This document shows, one piece after another, positions 35,846 through 47,316 of a DNA stretch of 64,000 bases (positions are counted from its first letter, which is position 1; every line of letters begins with the position of its first letter). Location of the stretch: positions 2,976,001 through 3,040,000 of the forward strand of contig JANCIK010000010.1 in NCBI GenBank assembly GCA_028532985.1, given 5' to 3'. The notes under the pieces are model-generated. The model was not told the origin of the DNA. It saw nothing but the letters and a program-made list of their open reading frames with translations, and searched no databases. Origin of the DNA: Stropharia rugosoannulata. Its lineage: Eukaryota; Basidiomycota; Agaricomycetes; Agaricales; Strophariaceae. Both the position numbers and the translations under genes were made by a program.

Positions 35846-37437
35846 CTATATATGAGGTAGGAATGACGTCCACTGCACTTCGAGCAACGCTCCTGGAGAT
35901 AAATCCCGCAGTGTTATCAGAGCCTCCGTAAGAAGAACTAGCCTCGCAAGAATGTAAATAGGCATTCCTAAATATATGCCAAAATTTACTGACACGGTCT
36001 TGACGTCGTCAAAGAACCTCTCGAGGCAGAACGTGTCTGTCTTGAAATAAATACCTTGACAGCCAACCGGTATAATCATAAGAAACGGAACTACCGTGAC
36101 GATGAGTGAGGCGGTATGCCAGACAGACGCCTCAGACAATGTGGGGAAACTGAAATTCCATCCTGCGCAATGGATACAACCGAAAAGGGTGCCGATCAGG
36201 GAAACCACCCCGAGAATGCGATTGCTTTCCTTGTCGCTTGTATTCATTGCGTAGAAGGGATGTACGTGCGTTTCGCTGTCCGAAATCGAGTTACTTCTTC
36301 CTCCGAACTCCGCCATGTCCCCCAGGCGGGCGAAAAGTGTCAAAACGGCATCATAGGGCCAACAGAAGAAGAGGTTGAGTAAGAACCTTAAAAGGCGTAT
36401 ACCTAATAACTCAGAGAGTCAGGAAGGAATAACGCGTTGACCAATACTTATATGTACGTACTATATCTGGGCCTATTACCGCTTTCGTCTTCTTCGTTTG
36501 TTGTCGGGTTGTCGTTAGGCTGATGCTCTTCGACATCTGAGAAATGAGACATGGGGATTTCTTGAAGTAAAATGGCTTTAGAAATTTACCACTGGTAACG
36601 AAAAAACAGATTTTCACGATATTACTGACCTTTCTCGGGGAGGGGCGAGTCCATAAGATGTACAGGCACCGTTGTGCGAACATCAAGCGGTTTATTCCAC
36701 CAGAAAAAATACATGAAGCTGTTGAGCGCTGCGAATGCGAGTGTAACAAGCTCAAGCTCGGTCATCACCAGGCCCTGGGCTCGTCGTGTGATGCATTGAG
36801 CTATAAACCACGTTGTTTGTCCTAACACAAGCGTTTTTGACAGCGCGTCCCCTTTGCTGCGATCCGCAATTTCTTCTTCCGTTATCGAAGGAAACTCTAT
36901 GAGCCGAGCATCATAGAGCTCAGATAAGCGCTCGGGGGACAAAATTCCCATCCTCTGCGACCCGCGATAGAGGACAAAACCACCCATCTGTATAAAATAT
37001 CCATGGGTCTTCGTCCACACAGGCTCTATATCTGCGTGCTTATTGGTATCGTATTTCAGAACATTATCTATTTGCAACTCACTTCTGTAGTGTTTCGCCA
37101 GTTTTCGAGCCCCGACCCACTGTCTCATTGCCCAGAAAATGACCATCTCCGGCGCGATGATGGTCCAGATCATGAGCTCCAATCTTTTGAGTCCGACTTG
37201 CCACTCTTTGGACCTAGGTGCAGGAATATTTGGGTGGACGCTAACCCACGCACATGCAAATATTGTGGCGACACATGTCCACACAATGTTCCAGACGGAG
37301 CGCGTATTTGGACAGGAGCAGATAACGGGAGCGGTAGGTGGTATAGTAGAGGAGACCCTTTCAACGGGTAACGGCAGTGCCGGCGCGGCATTGATAGCCT
37401 GTTGGAGGGAATAGAGCAGAGCGAGCAAAAGTATCAT
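35846..37437 (-). CDS. Agaricomycete multi-pass membrane protein of unknown function
   Basis: Three exons: 37437-36630, 36536-36480 and 36402-35846, totalling 474 codons (473 residues) in phase. It starts with a hydrophobic segment (MILLLALLYSLQQAI). Then come a TM segment at WNIVWTCVATIFACAWVSVHP, the block LELMIWTIIAPEMVIFWAMRQ, a cytosolic-like stretch with YFIQMGGFVLY, then QTTWFIAQCITRRAQGL and ELELVTLAFAALNSFMYFFW, followed by NKPLDV. The last exon adds more hydrophobic helices, including ASLIVTVVPFLMIIPVG and IYILARLVLLTEAL. The TTWFIAQC...ELELVTLA...WWNKPLDV wording is characteristic of a large paralogous family in mushroom genomes. No function is known to me. Confidence 0.8.
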
Positions 37438-39416
37438 GAATGAGCTGGGTAGGGGCTTAGTGACGATGAATTAGAGTTAGAGTCTGTCACTGGGCGTAGT
37501 TTATACTTTAAGTATAGCGCGTTGGCACAGGTATAATCTGCAATAACGTGTACGACGTGTCGCTGAGCTTCAGGGAATGAGGCATTATCGAGCCGCGATC
37601 CTAGCCTCACGGCACCCCTCGGGGCAGTCGATCATGATAGTGGCACTACCAATCGAAGCTCTTGCTTCGCGCAAGTCTCGTGTGCACTACGCAATGCATC
37701 TATTCTTGGAAAGGGTGTAAAATGCCAAACAACTTCTTTAGCGAAAGAAGAGTAATGTATGAGCCTTTTTAAATGCACGCCACTTGTGTTATACTCAAAA
37801 GTAGAGCATAAACCGGCATGAAATAAAGCCACAGGACTCGGAGCCTTCTGATGGTAAGATTGCCCCAATCAATGAAAATAGTAAGTGTATACTTCAGTCC
37901 CACGTTATCATGTCGACATACAGAGGGTAATTAGATTATGTGAGCGATCAAAACGACATGAAAGCCTTGCGAAGTAGATGCACAGACATATAGAAGAAAG
38001 CATGCCACGCACAGATGACTGGTTCCGTCGAGAACTACAGCTCTTCCATCAGAAGCTGTGAGTTGAACGCACTTTCCATGTTTCAACATGCAGTGTCGTG
38101 ATCACTGGGCCGATGATCAAGTTTGTGTATCTATTATGCGTACACTGTCTAGAAACTAAAGAGCACAAGCCATAATATTTTCTGGAGCAGCCTGCAGCTG
38201 ATAATTTTGGGAAGCGTTTTGCTCTATAAATAGAATAACGTATTACTGAGTAGTGGCAGGGACTTCGTCGATAACTCGGGGCCGTCATGTACATCTTGCT
38301 TTCCTTGTTCATGATAATCTTTAGATATATTTGGAATTATTCCACATATGCAGACCTTTGTGCAGAATAAAAAGTTACATGAAATAAGCCACAGCAGCTG
38401 TCTGATGGTAAGGTTACAGCCATGCGCCTTGCAAAGAAGATGCACAGAGACATCTACCCTTGCCTATCCCAGTTCATATAAATCAATTACACTATATTGG
38501 AAAGAAATAAGTCCCATATTCTTTCGTGAATCACGCAGATTGCATTGCACAATTACCTGTGCGCAAATCTTCCATACCATGGTTACTACTAGTGCCTGCC
38601 GGTAGCGAAATTCACGTACCATAAATATTTCCAATAGCACCATCAAAAGTCTGTCTACTAATTGACAAAGATCTCCTTTTTGGCAAAGTTGTGCAAGAAT
38701 GCGAGATGGAGAGGATCGTGGTACGATCCTCATTTATAATTTAGAGGAGCTTCCAGTGTATTTTTCTTTGACATATGCTCCTTAAATATTGTAAATAGTC
38801 TACTCAAGATATATACATCATTTAATATGGTTGGTATGAACGCGAGGTCCGCTGCGAGTCGTGCCACAAAGTGCGTCAAGAATGTAACGCACTAAGTCTG
38901 GTACGCACGCGCACAACTTTACATGCCCCCATTCCCTCTGTAGTCTGCATATTTAACAGGAATATATACCTAGTAGTTGTCTGCATTGTAGAACTAATGC
39001 GGAATGCACAAACCACTCCTTTCATGCATCTTCCAGCACTTTGGATATCGCTTACGCTAGCTATTAGCAAGGCTTAGCGACTATGCGGAAAGGAGTGAAT
39101 TGCCGAGTTGGGCAGATTCGTACGTGGAGGATATGTTAAACTGCGACGCGCGCTCGCGTCCCTGTGCGGCGGCGGCGTAAACGACTTCTACACAGTACTA
39201 ACACTGGAAATAGCTCTTGCCCATGACCGCTAGAGGCACACGTCATGTGGACGCTACTTTAGACTATGTTATTAATTCCCTTTGGATTCCCCACCCCGGT
39301 TCAGCCGACTTGGAGGACGCCCTATAAAAAATACAATTTTTTGACAACCCGCAAACGCTGTCCAGCGACGAATCGCAATGGGCAGCGTCTATGCCCACGA
39401 CAACATAGAAGGATGA
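37438..39416. repeat. Gene-poor stretch with diverged duplicated segments
   Basis: Two kinds of internal similarity are visible. A segment around 37797-37860 (GCATGAAATAAAGCCACAGG ... CTGATGGTAAGATTGC) resembles 38370-38420 (ACATGAAATAAGCCACAGCA ... CTGATGGTAAGGTTAC). A second segment, about 38161-38320, resembles 39646-39794 to the right, including GAGCACAAGCC, TCTATAAATAG and CTCGGGGCCG in the same order. The left copy of that second pair has lost its reading frame. No transposase or RNA gene was recognised. Confidence 0.45.
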
Positions 39417-39720
39417 ATGTCCGCTCAATCTCAGATGTTGTTACCCCTCCTACTGCGGACGGAGGACCTGCCGTTGATTCAGATAGCTGTTCTTCGCCAC
39501 GACTTAGGTAAGTTTGAATGAACCCGAATCCGCATGCTCTCTGTGTTTGTTTATTTACCATCGATTGGTTACAGTCAACTTCACGCCAAGAACAAAGTAC
39601 ATTAAAGCCAATGAACTATTAGAGGTTGTTAGCACGTATGTGATAGAGCACAAGCCACAACGTTTTCTCGATTCTACAAGGCAGTTGATCGTGTTAGAAG
39701 GCGTTCCAGTCTATAAATAG
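39417..39720 (+). CDS. Possible small two-exon gene of unknown function
   Basis: ATG at 39417 (MSAQSQMLLPLLLRTEDLP) runs to a GTAAGT donor at 39508. The TTACAG acceptor ends at 39574, and the second exon 39575-39720 continues in frame through VNFTPRTKYIKANELLEVV to EGVPVYK and a TAG stop. The total is 79 codons, in phase. A TATAAAAAA box lies near 39323, about 95 bp upstream. No signal peptide, TM segment or known family. Its 3' half and downstream flank recur in degraded form about 1.5 kb to the left, which argues that this was once a duplicated unit. It could also be chance; the intron and TATA box are the main support. Confidence 0.35.
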
Positions 39721-40805
39721 GACAATGTACGACTTCGGACCTCGTCGAAAGCTCGGGGCCGCCAAGTACGTGTTATTTGCTTGATTCATGATGGTGCTGT
39801 ATGTGTGGTACCGCAGTACAAGCATAGCCCAAGGAATATTAATGATATTAGTCTGCCTTCATGCATCAGCCTTCTATCGCTGGTGAACGTTTGAACCTCA
39901 AATCCAATGCGGATCTCGGACTGTTAGCAAGAAGCTCTGTTCTTCCTCATGAAACGGTCAGATTCACAGAAAATAGATATTAGTTCTTTAGGTAATAGTC
40001 AAAAAAAGTATACGATGGGGAATGCACTCATTTGCGCAATGCCATCATTGGGAGGCATCGCTTAGCATCAATGCATTGCTTATCGTTTACCGCGAGCTGG
40101 ATTGCAGTGGCATCAGGCATTTGTATTACGAATCCTTTATGGAATCCTATATATTCATAACCAAATATACTATGTAGCTATAGGCAGACGTAGTACACGG
40201 ATCCCCGGTCAAGAGGCGCTGATTTTGCGTTGAGCAAGGCAGATAGAATTTATCATTAGCGCATCAAAACATTATTATTGTAAGAACGTTTTTTGATCTT
40301 TTATTCAAATTAATGAGGGCTGATATCGAAGACACGCGTCTTTCACATTAGATCTGATTTTTATTTTTCTTGTTTCTCTGATTTGCGCCCACAAGCACCG
40401 CTATTCCTCTAACACTTCCGGCCCTGCACAGATCACGGGAATAACCATATTTATCACGGACGAGGACATTTTCTTACCATAAATGGAAATAGTAGGTGGT
40501 TGCTTGGTGAAAGCGCACCGGCCCTATGTTGCTTGTATTTTCCATTACTGGAAATATTCCGCCCGTTCTGATCTTTTTATAAACTCAGTGGAACGACGGT
40601 CAGTTTGTCAAAGAAGGTATCTTTTTAATAACCGTGGAAAACCAATCCACTTTTTCAAGTATGCAGATATAAACCAAAGCACGCTGGCCGTTCGACTGCC
40701 GCTCGCTCCGCGCTGCCAATCGATACCCACAATCTGTATAACTTTATTCCACACCTCGGAGGCGCCATCTTGCTTTAACATTCCCCGTTACCCTCGTTAA
40801 ACGTC
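39721..40805. promoter_or_regulatory. Intergenic region upstream of the C2H2 transcription factor
   Basis: About 1.1 kb. The first 80 bp belong to the duplicated segment described to the left. The rest is AT-rich and presumably contains the promoter of the zinc-finger gene. No conserved site can be assigned. Confidence 0.35.
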
Positions 40806-42105
40806 ATGCCTCCAACTCGGACCAAGGCTATTACGCCACCCGAATCCTCCTCAAGCTCAGAGCGTCACGTGTGTCTGTTGAACTTGTGCGTTGAAGGAAC
40901 TGCATACTAATTGCGACTTTCCGGTAGTATTGCCCTGAGGGATGCGGCGTATCTACTTCAAGAAAATATGATTTGCAACGTCATCTAGACACACATAATG
41001 TCAATACGAAGTCTGTATACGTTCAACTTTTTTATGTCCTTCTCGCCTTTGACGCTTTTTTTTCAGGTTCAGGTATTCTTGTCCCGCTAAATGTGGACTT
41101 GGGTTTCGTCAAGCGTCAAATATACGACAACACTTAGACCACTGCAAAGTTATCATCGCAGATCAAACGAGGGGAGTCAAAAACGCCTACGAATACTACT
41201 GTGGCTTATATTATGAGTCACATCTTAACCGACGCAAGAAAAGGACGAAGGAAAACAGGCCAGACAGTGAATCAAAATCGACTCTTAGTGAGCAGTGGGC
41301 TCAAGTCTCTTTCGCCAAACACACAACCATCGTGCAAAATCCTGTTCCAGATCTTCAGACCACCTCCTCAGGAGTGTCCTCAGCTATCACCTTCGAAGAG
41401 ATCCCCCCCTTTCCCGAGGAAGTCGAGACCAAAATTACGACTTCACAGGATAATAATCTTCCTGAGAAGATGGTGTATCCGTCTTCCACTCCTAACTCGT
41501 TCATTTTTCCCCCACTCGATCAACCTTTGTTTTCTTCGATCGTCAAAGAGAAATCTATACTCACATCGCACAGAGATACTAACACAAGGTTGGCAGAACA
41601 AGACACTCAAACTGCTCTAGCCAGCTTTGAAAATTATTACGAAGACCGCTTCTTGCCTATTGACAGTCACAGTAGTCAAACCGGTGGACCAACATACACG
41701 TCGCACTCAGGTGACGAAAAACCGACGACTTCGATGGACTCCCAGGTGGTATTTAATGATATGTTTAGCCATTCGAACTTACTCGACGTGAATACGGTGG
41801 CATCAGGCATGTTCTCACATATGTTACCACCTCATCTCCAGCCTGGTTACGAAACGTATGATGGGTCATACCACACTTCCTATGATACTTCGTACAACCC
41901 ACTCAACAGCTTCTCGGCCTCCCAAAAAGGTAAAGAATGGGATAACACTACGTTTACCAATGAAGGGTTAGACTTCCATGACGACCTCTTCGTTGATGGT
42001 AAATTCCAGTGGCCTAATCACTTCAACTTCGACTACTCAGCCCTTGATCCAGCCGTAGGCGGTTCTTCCTTCGACTCCGTAAGTTCGACTATGCGCTTTC
42101 TATGA
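40806..42105 (+). CDS. C2H2-type zinc-finger transcription factor
   Basis: Three exons: 40806-40868, 40928-41010 and 41067-42105, 395 codons in phase (394 residues). Finger 1 is YCPEGCGVSTSRKYDLQRH ending DTH (Cys 23/27, His 40/44). Finger 2 is YSCPAKCGLGFRQASNIRQH then LDHC (Cys 54/58, His 71, Cys 75), so it is C2HC rather than C2H2. A basic stretch SHLNRRKKRTKEN may be a nuclear localisation signal. The remaining 270 residues are Ser/Thr/Pro- and acid-rich without folded domains, like an activation region. The N-terminal pair of adjacent fingers with CX3C spacing resembles other small agaricomycete regulators. Target genes unknown. Confidence 0.82.
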
Positions 42106-42613
42106 TGAAGCGAGAAGGAGATAGTATTCTCAATTTCAATAGCATCTGTTACAGACCGATATCACAGACGAAATCCTGCTCATCCAATAAGTTGATTCGA
42201 GCCACATACCTCTATCGCTTATACCCACTTATACCCACGTACAGAGTGCATTATTTTTCCTCAACCCATACTAGAGTATAGCACATACCCCTAGATCGTA
42301 TAGCATGATTATTAGACGGATAGGCTACCTTGAACTGATAACTTATCGCAATATAGTTCAACTGCCTTGTTTTAGATTCACAGAGCAATAATAGCCTCTC
42401 TTTTCTGAGTGTACATGAAGTCAACATCATATTTCAATGCGGACCATGAAATTTTGTCAACTGCGATATTTCCACTGTCAGCCCCTTGAAGTGATGTGAT
42501 CGATGAGGTAGTAAGTATCTGTTAGCCACGCACGGGGTCAGCCTCCATGTCGTGGTTCTTTAAAAGCTCAAGGGTTCGATGCTATCCAATCACAGTCTAA
42601 ACTTCTGATAGAA
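42106..42613. other. Intergenic region before the CFEM gene
   Basis: About 510 bp, 3' flank of the transcription factor and 5' flank of the CFEM gene. No gene or repeat noticed. Confidence 0.4.
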
Positions 42614-43137
42614 ATGATTTTCCTTGCTACTACCCTACTTCTTCTGGCATTCACTACCTCTCTGATGGCACAAACAGCAGAAGAGATAAAATCGACTCCA
42701 GCATGCATTCTGAACTGCGTCGTTACCGCAGCCTACACGAGTGGATGCCCTCTGTTAGTACGCAAGCACTACGCTCTCTGTGGCATAACTAATATAGCTT
42801 TAGGGACGTTAATAACACTACCTGCGAATGTCAATCTGCAACTTTTAGGAACGTATCGGGTGAATGTTGGCAACAAATGAACTGCACGGCCACCGAAATA
42901 AAATCAGCCACTGAGCTACAAGAACAAAAGTGTGCAGGTGGTACGGATTTGATTCGTGTTGTTCTGTTAACTCAGATTCTGATTATTTAATCAGTCTCTC
43001 CGAATACAAACAATACGAATACTACGGGATCGGCATCGACTCAGGCAGCCTATAAGAATGCAGCTGCAGTGCCTACATACAGCGGCGCGGCAACCATTAT
43101 ATCTGCCATGATATTTGTTGGGTTCTTATACATCTAA
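42614..43137 (+). CDS. CFEM-domain GPI-anchored cell-surface protein
   Basis: Three exons: 42614-42753 (GTTAGT donor), 42804-42937 and 42995-43137, 139 codons (138 residues) in phase. A signal peptide ends at MAQ (MIFLATTLLLLAFTTSLMAQ). The mature part has eight cysteines in CFEM order: PACILNC, TSGC, then DVNNTTCECQ after the first splice, then GECWQQMNC and EQKC. The spacing C-X3-C-X9-C...CXC-X11-C-X4-C-X15-C fits the CFEM consensus, and the conserved Asp before CXC is present. A Ser/Thr/Asn linker leads to a C-terminal hydrophobic segment (IISAMIFVGFLYI) expected to be replaced by a GPI anchor. CFEM proteins act in haem binding, wall structure or host and surface interaction; which applies here is unknown. 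Confidence 0.85.
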
Positions 43138-44196
43138 GCTTTGGAGTCGTGATATTAGAGAGTTAACCGCCTTAAATACCTGTATCTCAAGGAATGAAGT
43201 AATTTGGAAGTAATAGATACTTAATGGGCGGAATTTATCAGAGCTTCAAACCGATCAGAGCGATTGGCATTCATAACAAGTGACTGTTCTAAAAATAGGT
43301 GGCCTCCATATGGCGGTTATAAATAGAACTTGCTCAAGACACTGACTATGTCTGATGCGAACGTTCAAGTCGGCGTATCTGTCTTCTTCGACATAAGTGA
43401 CAGAACATCCCAACTTCCTACCTCTACAAGCATGCACATATTGATGAGTTCTGTCGACATTCCAACATCTATTCGGACCGCACAGAGGAGCATGTAGTAC
43501 GGTCGAACGAAGCGTCTGCGTATTCAGGTGTACTCGCACTCCAGCCTATAATATCGAACCTTGACCCGTTTTTCAACCTGATAGCAGTGTCTTTCACCAG
43601 ATTCCGGGGAGCTGCTTGGGGGACAATGCGGAGAGGTGTCAAGGCTTTTGGCACCGCCAATGATCAATTTTTGTATAATTGATACAGCTTTGTCAGAGCC
43701 GCGCACTACCCACGCTGTAACATCACCACGCGGAGGTGTATTTCCGTGTTACAGTACTCACGGAGGGGTGCGCTATACAATATTCTTGCACCTTCAGCTC
43801 ATGTTATATACATAATCCAACTAAAAACCACTTAAAACGCCTTCCCGAAAGATTGCGGAGAGCAAAGAGGCCAACGTTGGACTGATACGAAGACAAGATA
43901 CGCTGCTTGTATGGAATATAAGAATATACAGAAGCGCCGCTTGAACACGCGTTCACAGATATCTAACAACAGAATCAAGGTACCCGTACCAAGGGACGAA
44001 CTGTCGATAATGGCATTTTGCAGAAGATGTGTTCTTTATTGACATCGGCACAGACGGAGAATTCCTTGAACATACATCAATTCTATTATATCCAGTAATA
44101 CAGGTACCGCCAGCGGTTATGGGATACATATAAACACTGTGCTACTTGTAGATTATCTGGACCAACTTGTATCCCCCAGTAACGTCCAAGGCAAAT
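43138..44196. other. Intergenic region with a TATA box for the hydrophobin-like gene
   Basis: About 1.06 kb. A TATAAA sits at 44129-44134, 63-68 bp before the hydrophobin-like ATG. A 50-codon plus-strand frame at 43348-43500 has no support. Nothing else is recognisable. Confidence 0.4.
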
Positions 44197-44843
44197 ATGC
44201 GCACCTTTGCTGTTCTCTTCGCTCTCGCTTTGCCTTTCATGGTGAGCGCTCAATGCGCAGACAGTACCACAACACCTCTCTGCTGCTTCTCCACCCAGGA
44301 TGTAAGTCAATGTGAAGTTAATCACAAAAACAATCCGTGCTCATTGAACCTTTTTCAACAGTCGACCCCAGACAACCTGGCTCAATTAGGGACTATGCAG
44401 AACACCACTCTGCCTACTGATATTCCCGGAGACATTGGACGTGAGTAGAGCACTAATGATACGCACTTCAGTATCTGTATATATAGCTAAGGCTCACTTT
44501 TGCATCAAAGTCCTCTGCACTCCGCTCGACTCAACATGGTAAATATTCTTCCATGCCCTGTCCGGATATGTTATCTAATATCCAAAATAGTGACCCCACT
44601 TTGGCCCTTCAGCTTTGCTGCAGCTTCCCAGACCCATCGGTACGTATACGTATAACTGCAAAAACGATTACACCCGTTTAATGATTCTTTTTTCAAATTA
44701 TTTAGGGGGTATTCGCCCTTGGATGTGATACATTGCCCACTCCCGATGACACCACTGACACAACCGATACAACTGATCCTACGACCAGCGATGTGCCGAC
44801 TGACGGAACAGACACTTCGGACGACTCTACTACCAGCTCTTAA
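44197..44843 (+). CDS. Hydrophobin-like small secreted protein with Thr/Asp-rich tail
   Basis: Five exons: 44197-44301, 44362-44440, 44511-44538, 44591-44639 and 44706-44843, totalling 133 codons (132 residues), all in phase. The signal peptide is MRTFAVLFALALPFMVSA. The mature chain carries eight cysteines in the hydrophobin order C-CC-C-C-CC-C: QC, PLCCF, GLLC, STC, QLCCS, ALGC. Hydrophobins self-assemble at water-air interfaces and coat hyphae. Two features depart from the family: the gap between the third and fourth Cys groups is only six residues, and a repetitive tail of Asp and Thr follows the last Cys (DDTTDTTDTTDPTTSD). The 28-nt third exon is easily overlooked. It might be an unusual hydrophobin or a related cysteine-rich secreted protein. 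Confidence 0.75.
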
Positions 44844-45429
44844 GTACACACTCCGTACTACTTAAATCCAGGATGAATTTTTTTTTGTGTATTAGGGTTC
44901 TGTGCGGTTATATAAGTACATAAATTTGATAGTTTTATAGGCGGCAAGAAGTTGCATATGGGCAATATTTGCGAGACGTCTGATAAATTGGCTATGCCAC
45001 TCCAAATCTCATCGAACTGAGGAGCAAGTCAGCAGACGATGATTCTACTACAGCTACTGGGCGTCTAAAATCACCCAAATCATGAGTCGTAGGAGGGATC
45101 CTAATAATGCATGAAAGTGAAATATTCACCGATCAGGGCTAGTCTAATAGGGCTATCAGTCTGCCGAGTTGAGTTATTGACACGCACACCATAATTCAAT
45201 TTTATTGATCGCCGTGGGCCAGTAACAACACCGATAAAATGGGAATGTTATATTGTGACGGCTCCTCATCGCCTCGCCTTTCTTAAAATTAAACAACGTG
45301 GAAGCGCTGCGCAGCGTTTCTGCTTGTTCCCCATCCACTTTTTCACCTCACTCATTTCTTGCATATCCAACTACAGTGAGTGTAGAGGAGGCTTGTGAGT
45401 AAGGAAAGTTGAAACTGTCAAAGACTTCA
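44844..45429. other. Intergenic region before the first membrane paralogue
   Basis: About 590 bp, AT-rich on the left and pyrimidine-rich just before the start of the next gene. No gene recognised. Confidence 0.4.
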
Positions 45430-46788
45430 ATGCCTGTCTTGAGCCGCCCATTTCCCCATTCCAAATTTGACCTTGACGCTTCTGCGGTCGCAGGGTTCCT
45501 TGGAGGGGAAGAGTCCTTTTCAGCTCTCAAAGGTGTTCATTTTATGCGTGGACGCCGCTGGTTAGGCTGGTATAATTCTCCGGGAAGTCTCTTCATAGCC
45601 AAAAAATGCGGCACAATCTCGGTATCGAGTTTCTGGGATTGGCTTTTTCCAGGTCCCGCCGAGAAACCAGCTAAAGCTCTGGAACTCGACAATTTCAAAG
45701 GCCCTCGATACATTGGCGTCTTCTCCGGGACGCAATTAGCAGAGACGGGACATTTAGGCCATCTTTTTGCATACCATTGCAAAGAACGGGTTCTCAAACG
45801 CCCAATTCCTAACATTCAATCACCTCATCCGCAGGAGAACTTGCAGGGCGCTTCGATCACAATCGTTTCCCTTGAAAAAGACCCTTCCAATTTCTCTTCC
45901 ATCCTCGATATCACCAAACAGAATCTTCTGCCCTTCAGTTTTCTTTCGATCTTCCCAATCTTATTCAGCACTGGTGCAGCAATTATGTGTGGTCTATACG
46001 GCGACTGGTACAGTTTTACAGTCATAGTATTCGGCTCTATAGCAAACGGAGTGACTACTTTCCTCCTAGGATCTGGAATTCTTCGCATAATTGGACCTAA
46101 ATCATCAGACAAATCGCCACAGGGAGACGGACTCCTTTTCGACAATACAGATATCATAATCCTTCAGGGCAGCGAAAAACTCATAAGTCGTATCATTCGT
46201 GGAAGATATGACATTCACTACGCCAACACCTCCCCGGAGTATCATAGATTTGGAATCGGATCTTTCCTTTTGCTAGTGCATTCACTCAGTCAACTTATTT
46301 TAGTCCCACAAGGTATCCTCATTGGGCAAATTCTATTTCTGGCAACATTGGTGATCTCATGGACATGTGTATATGTGGCCTCCTTCGACCATACGGTTCT
46401 CCAGACAGACGTTTTGCTCAAAACTTTGGAAAACCCTGTCATCTATAAATTCAACGCGGGCAAGTGGACAAATGCGGCTGCGCTCGCTGTCAAGTACAGC
46501 AACGCGGCAGATCCTATTAGTATTATTCAAGAATTGATTCCCAACCGCACGCCTGCTTGGGATTTTTGGAGGGAGTGTGTTGCTAGAGCGGCAACGGAAG
46601 GAAATTTGCCAAGTGAATATGCTCAGAGCATGCGCAACCCCTCTATGAAAGACCTCAAAGTGGAAGACCAAAAGTTTGTTATAGATTTTCTGGGAAGCGC
46701 AGACCAAGCATTCCGCGATGCCGAGGATATTAAAATTTCGATTCAGAAACAAGCGCGCAAACCTGATATTGTTGTCAACGCAAACTAA
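45430..46788 (+). CDS. Membrane-protein paralogue A (unknown family), pair with 51453-52787
   Basis: Single exon, 452 residues from ATG 45430 (MPVLSRPFPHSKFDLDASAV). The start is chosen because the paralogue on the other side of DIS3 begins with the same MP...HSKF...DASAV block. Landmarks are AGFLGGEESFSAL, GRRWLGWYNSPGSLFIA, and FWDWLFPGP. Two hydrophobic hairpins follow: FLSIFPILFSTGAAIMCGLY with FTVIVFGSIANGVTTFLLG, and FGIGSFLLLVHSLSQLILV with LIGQILFLATLVISWTCVYV. Between them is IILQGSEKLISRIIRGRYD. The C-terminal third is cytosolic-like and contains PNRTPAWDFWRECV. No introns, unlike most neighbours. Unknown function; I recognise no named domain. Confidence 0.8.
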   Translation: MPVLSRPFPHSKFDLDASAVAGFLGGEESFSALKGVHFMRGRRWLGWYNSPGSLFIAKKCGTISVSSFWDWLFPGPAEKPAKALELDNFKGPRYIGVFSGTQLAETGHLGHLFAYHCKERVLKRPIPNIQSPHPQENLQGASITIVSLEKDPSNFSSILDITKQNLLPFSFLSIFPILFSTGAAIMCGLYGDWYSFTVIVFGSIANGVTTFLLGSGILRIIGPKSSDKSPQGDGLLFDNTDIIILQGSEKLISRIIRGRYDIHYANTSPEYHRFGIGSFLLLVHSLSQLILVPQGILIGQILFLATLVISWTCVYVASFDHTVLQTDVLLKTLENPVIYKFNAGKWTNAAALAVKYSNAADPISIIQELIPNRTPAWDFWRECVARAATEGNLPSEYAQSMRNPSMKDLKVEDQKFVIDFLGSADQAFRDAEDIKISIQKQARKPDIVVNAN

Positions 46789-47316
46789 ACTAGTAGCAAT
46801 CCCAGGGTGAGAGGCTTGTATCGCTGCGAAGAAAAGAGAAAAAAGTACTAACCTTTAGCTATTTATACAATAGTCAGAACAATGACAGCAAATGAAGAGC
46901 AGGGACAGTGTCCAGAGGTATGGCTTGAGATTGCCCTTTATTTCGGGGAACTTAGGTTAAATTTGGGCCCTTCCGAAGGCGCTCCTTAAAGGCTTCGCGA
47001 ATCAGGAGGGAACGCGTTAGTAGTGTATACCAATTCGATACCGATGTCAATTTGGTATTTGCTTAATGCTCGCAATGCTGGTATGGGTCCTGGTCTGTTG
47101 GATATACAAGTTTAAGAAGGTAAATTTGATTCTTGAACAAACCGTGACATCCAACCACGCGTTGGACAAAGCGTGTGAAAATATGAAATATCTCCGGACC
47201 GTGGCGCCGGCATCTTGTAGAATAAACAAACAGCGCAGCGAGATCCTTGGATGTTCCAAGGCGGAACTTATCTTCATTGCGTTCTCAAGCCGTTCTCCCT
47301 CTTCATTTTGCTTTCA
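46789..47316. promoter_or_regulatory. Region between paralogue A and DIS3
   Basis: About 530 bp with the 3' end of paralogue A and the DIS3 promoter. No independent gene is supported. Confidence 0.4.

Noticed and set aside
42555..42600. GGGTTCGATGC as a tRNA B box
   Set aside because: No A box at the proper distance and no cloverleaf could be folded around it.
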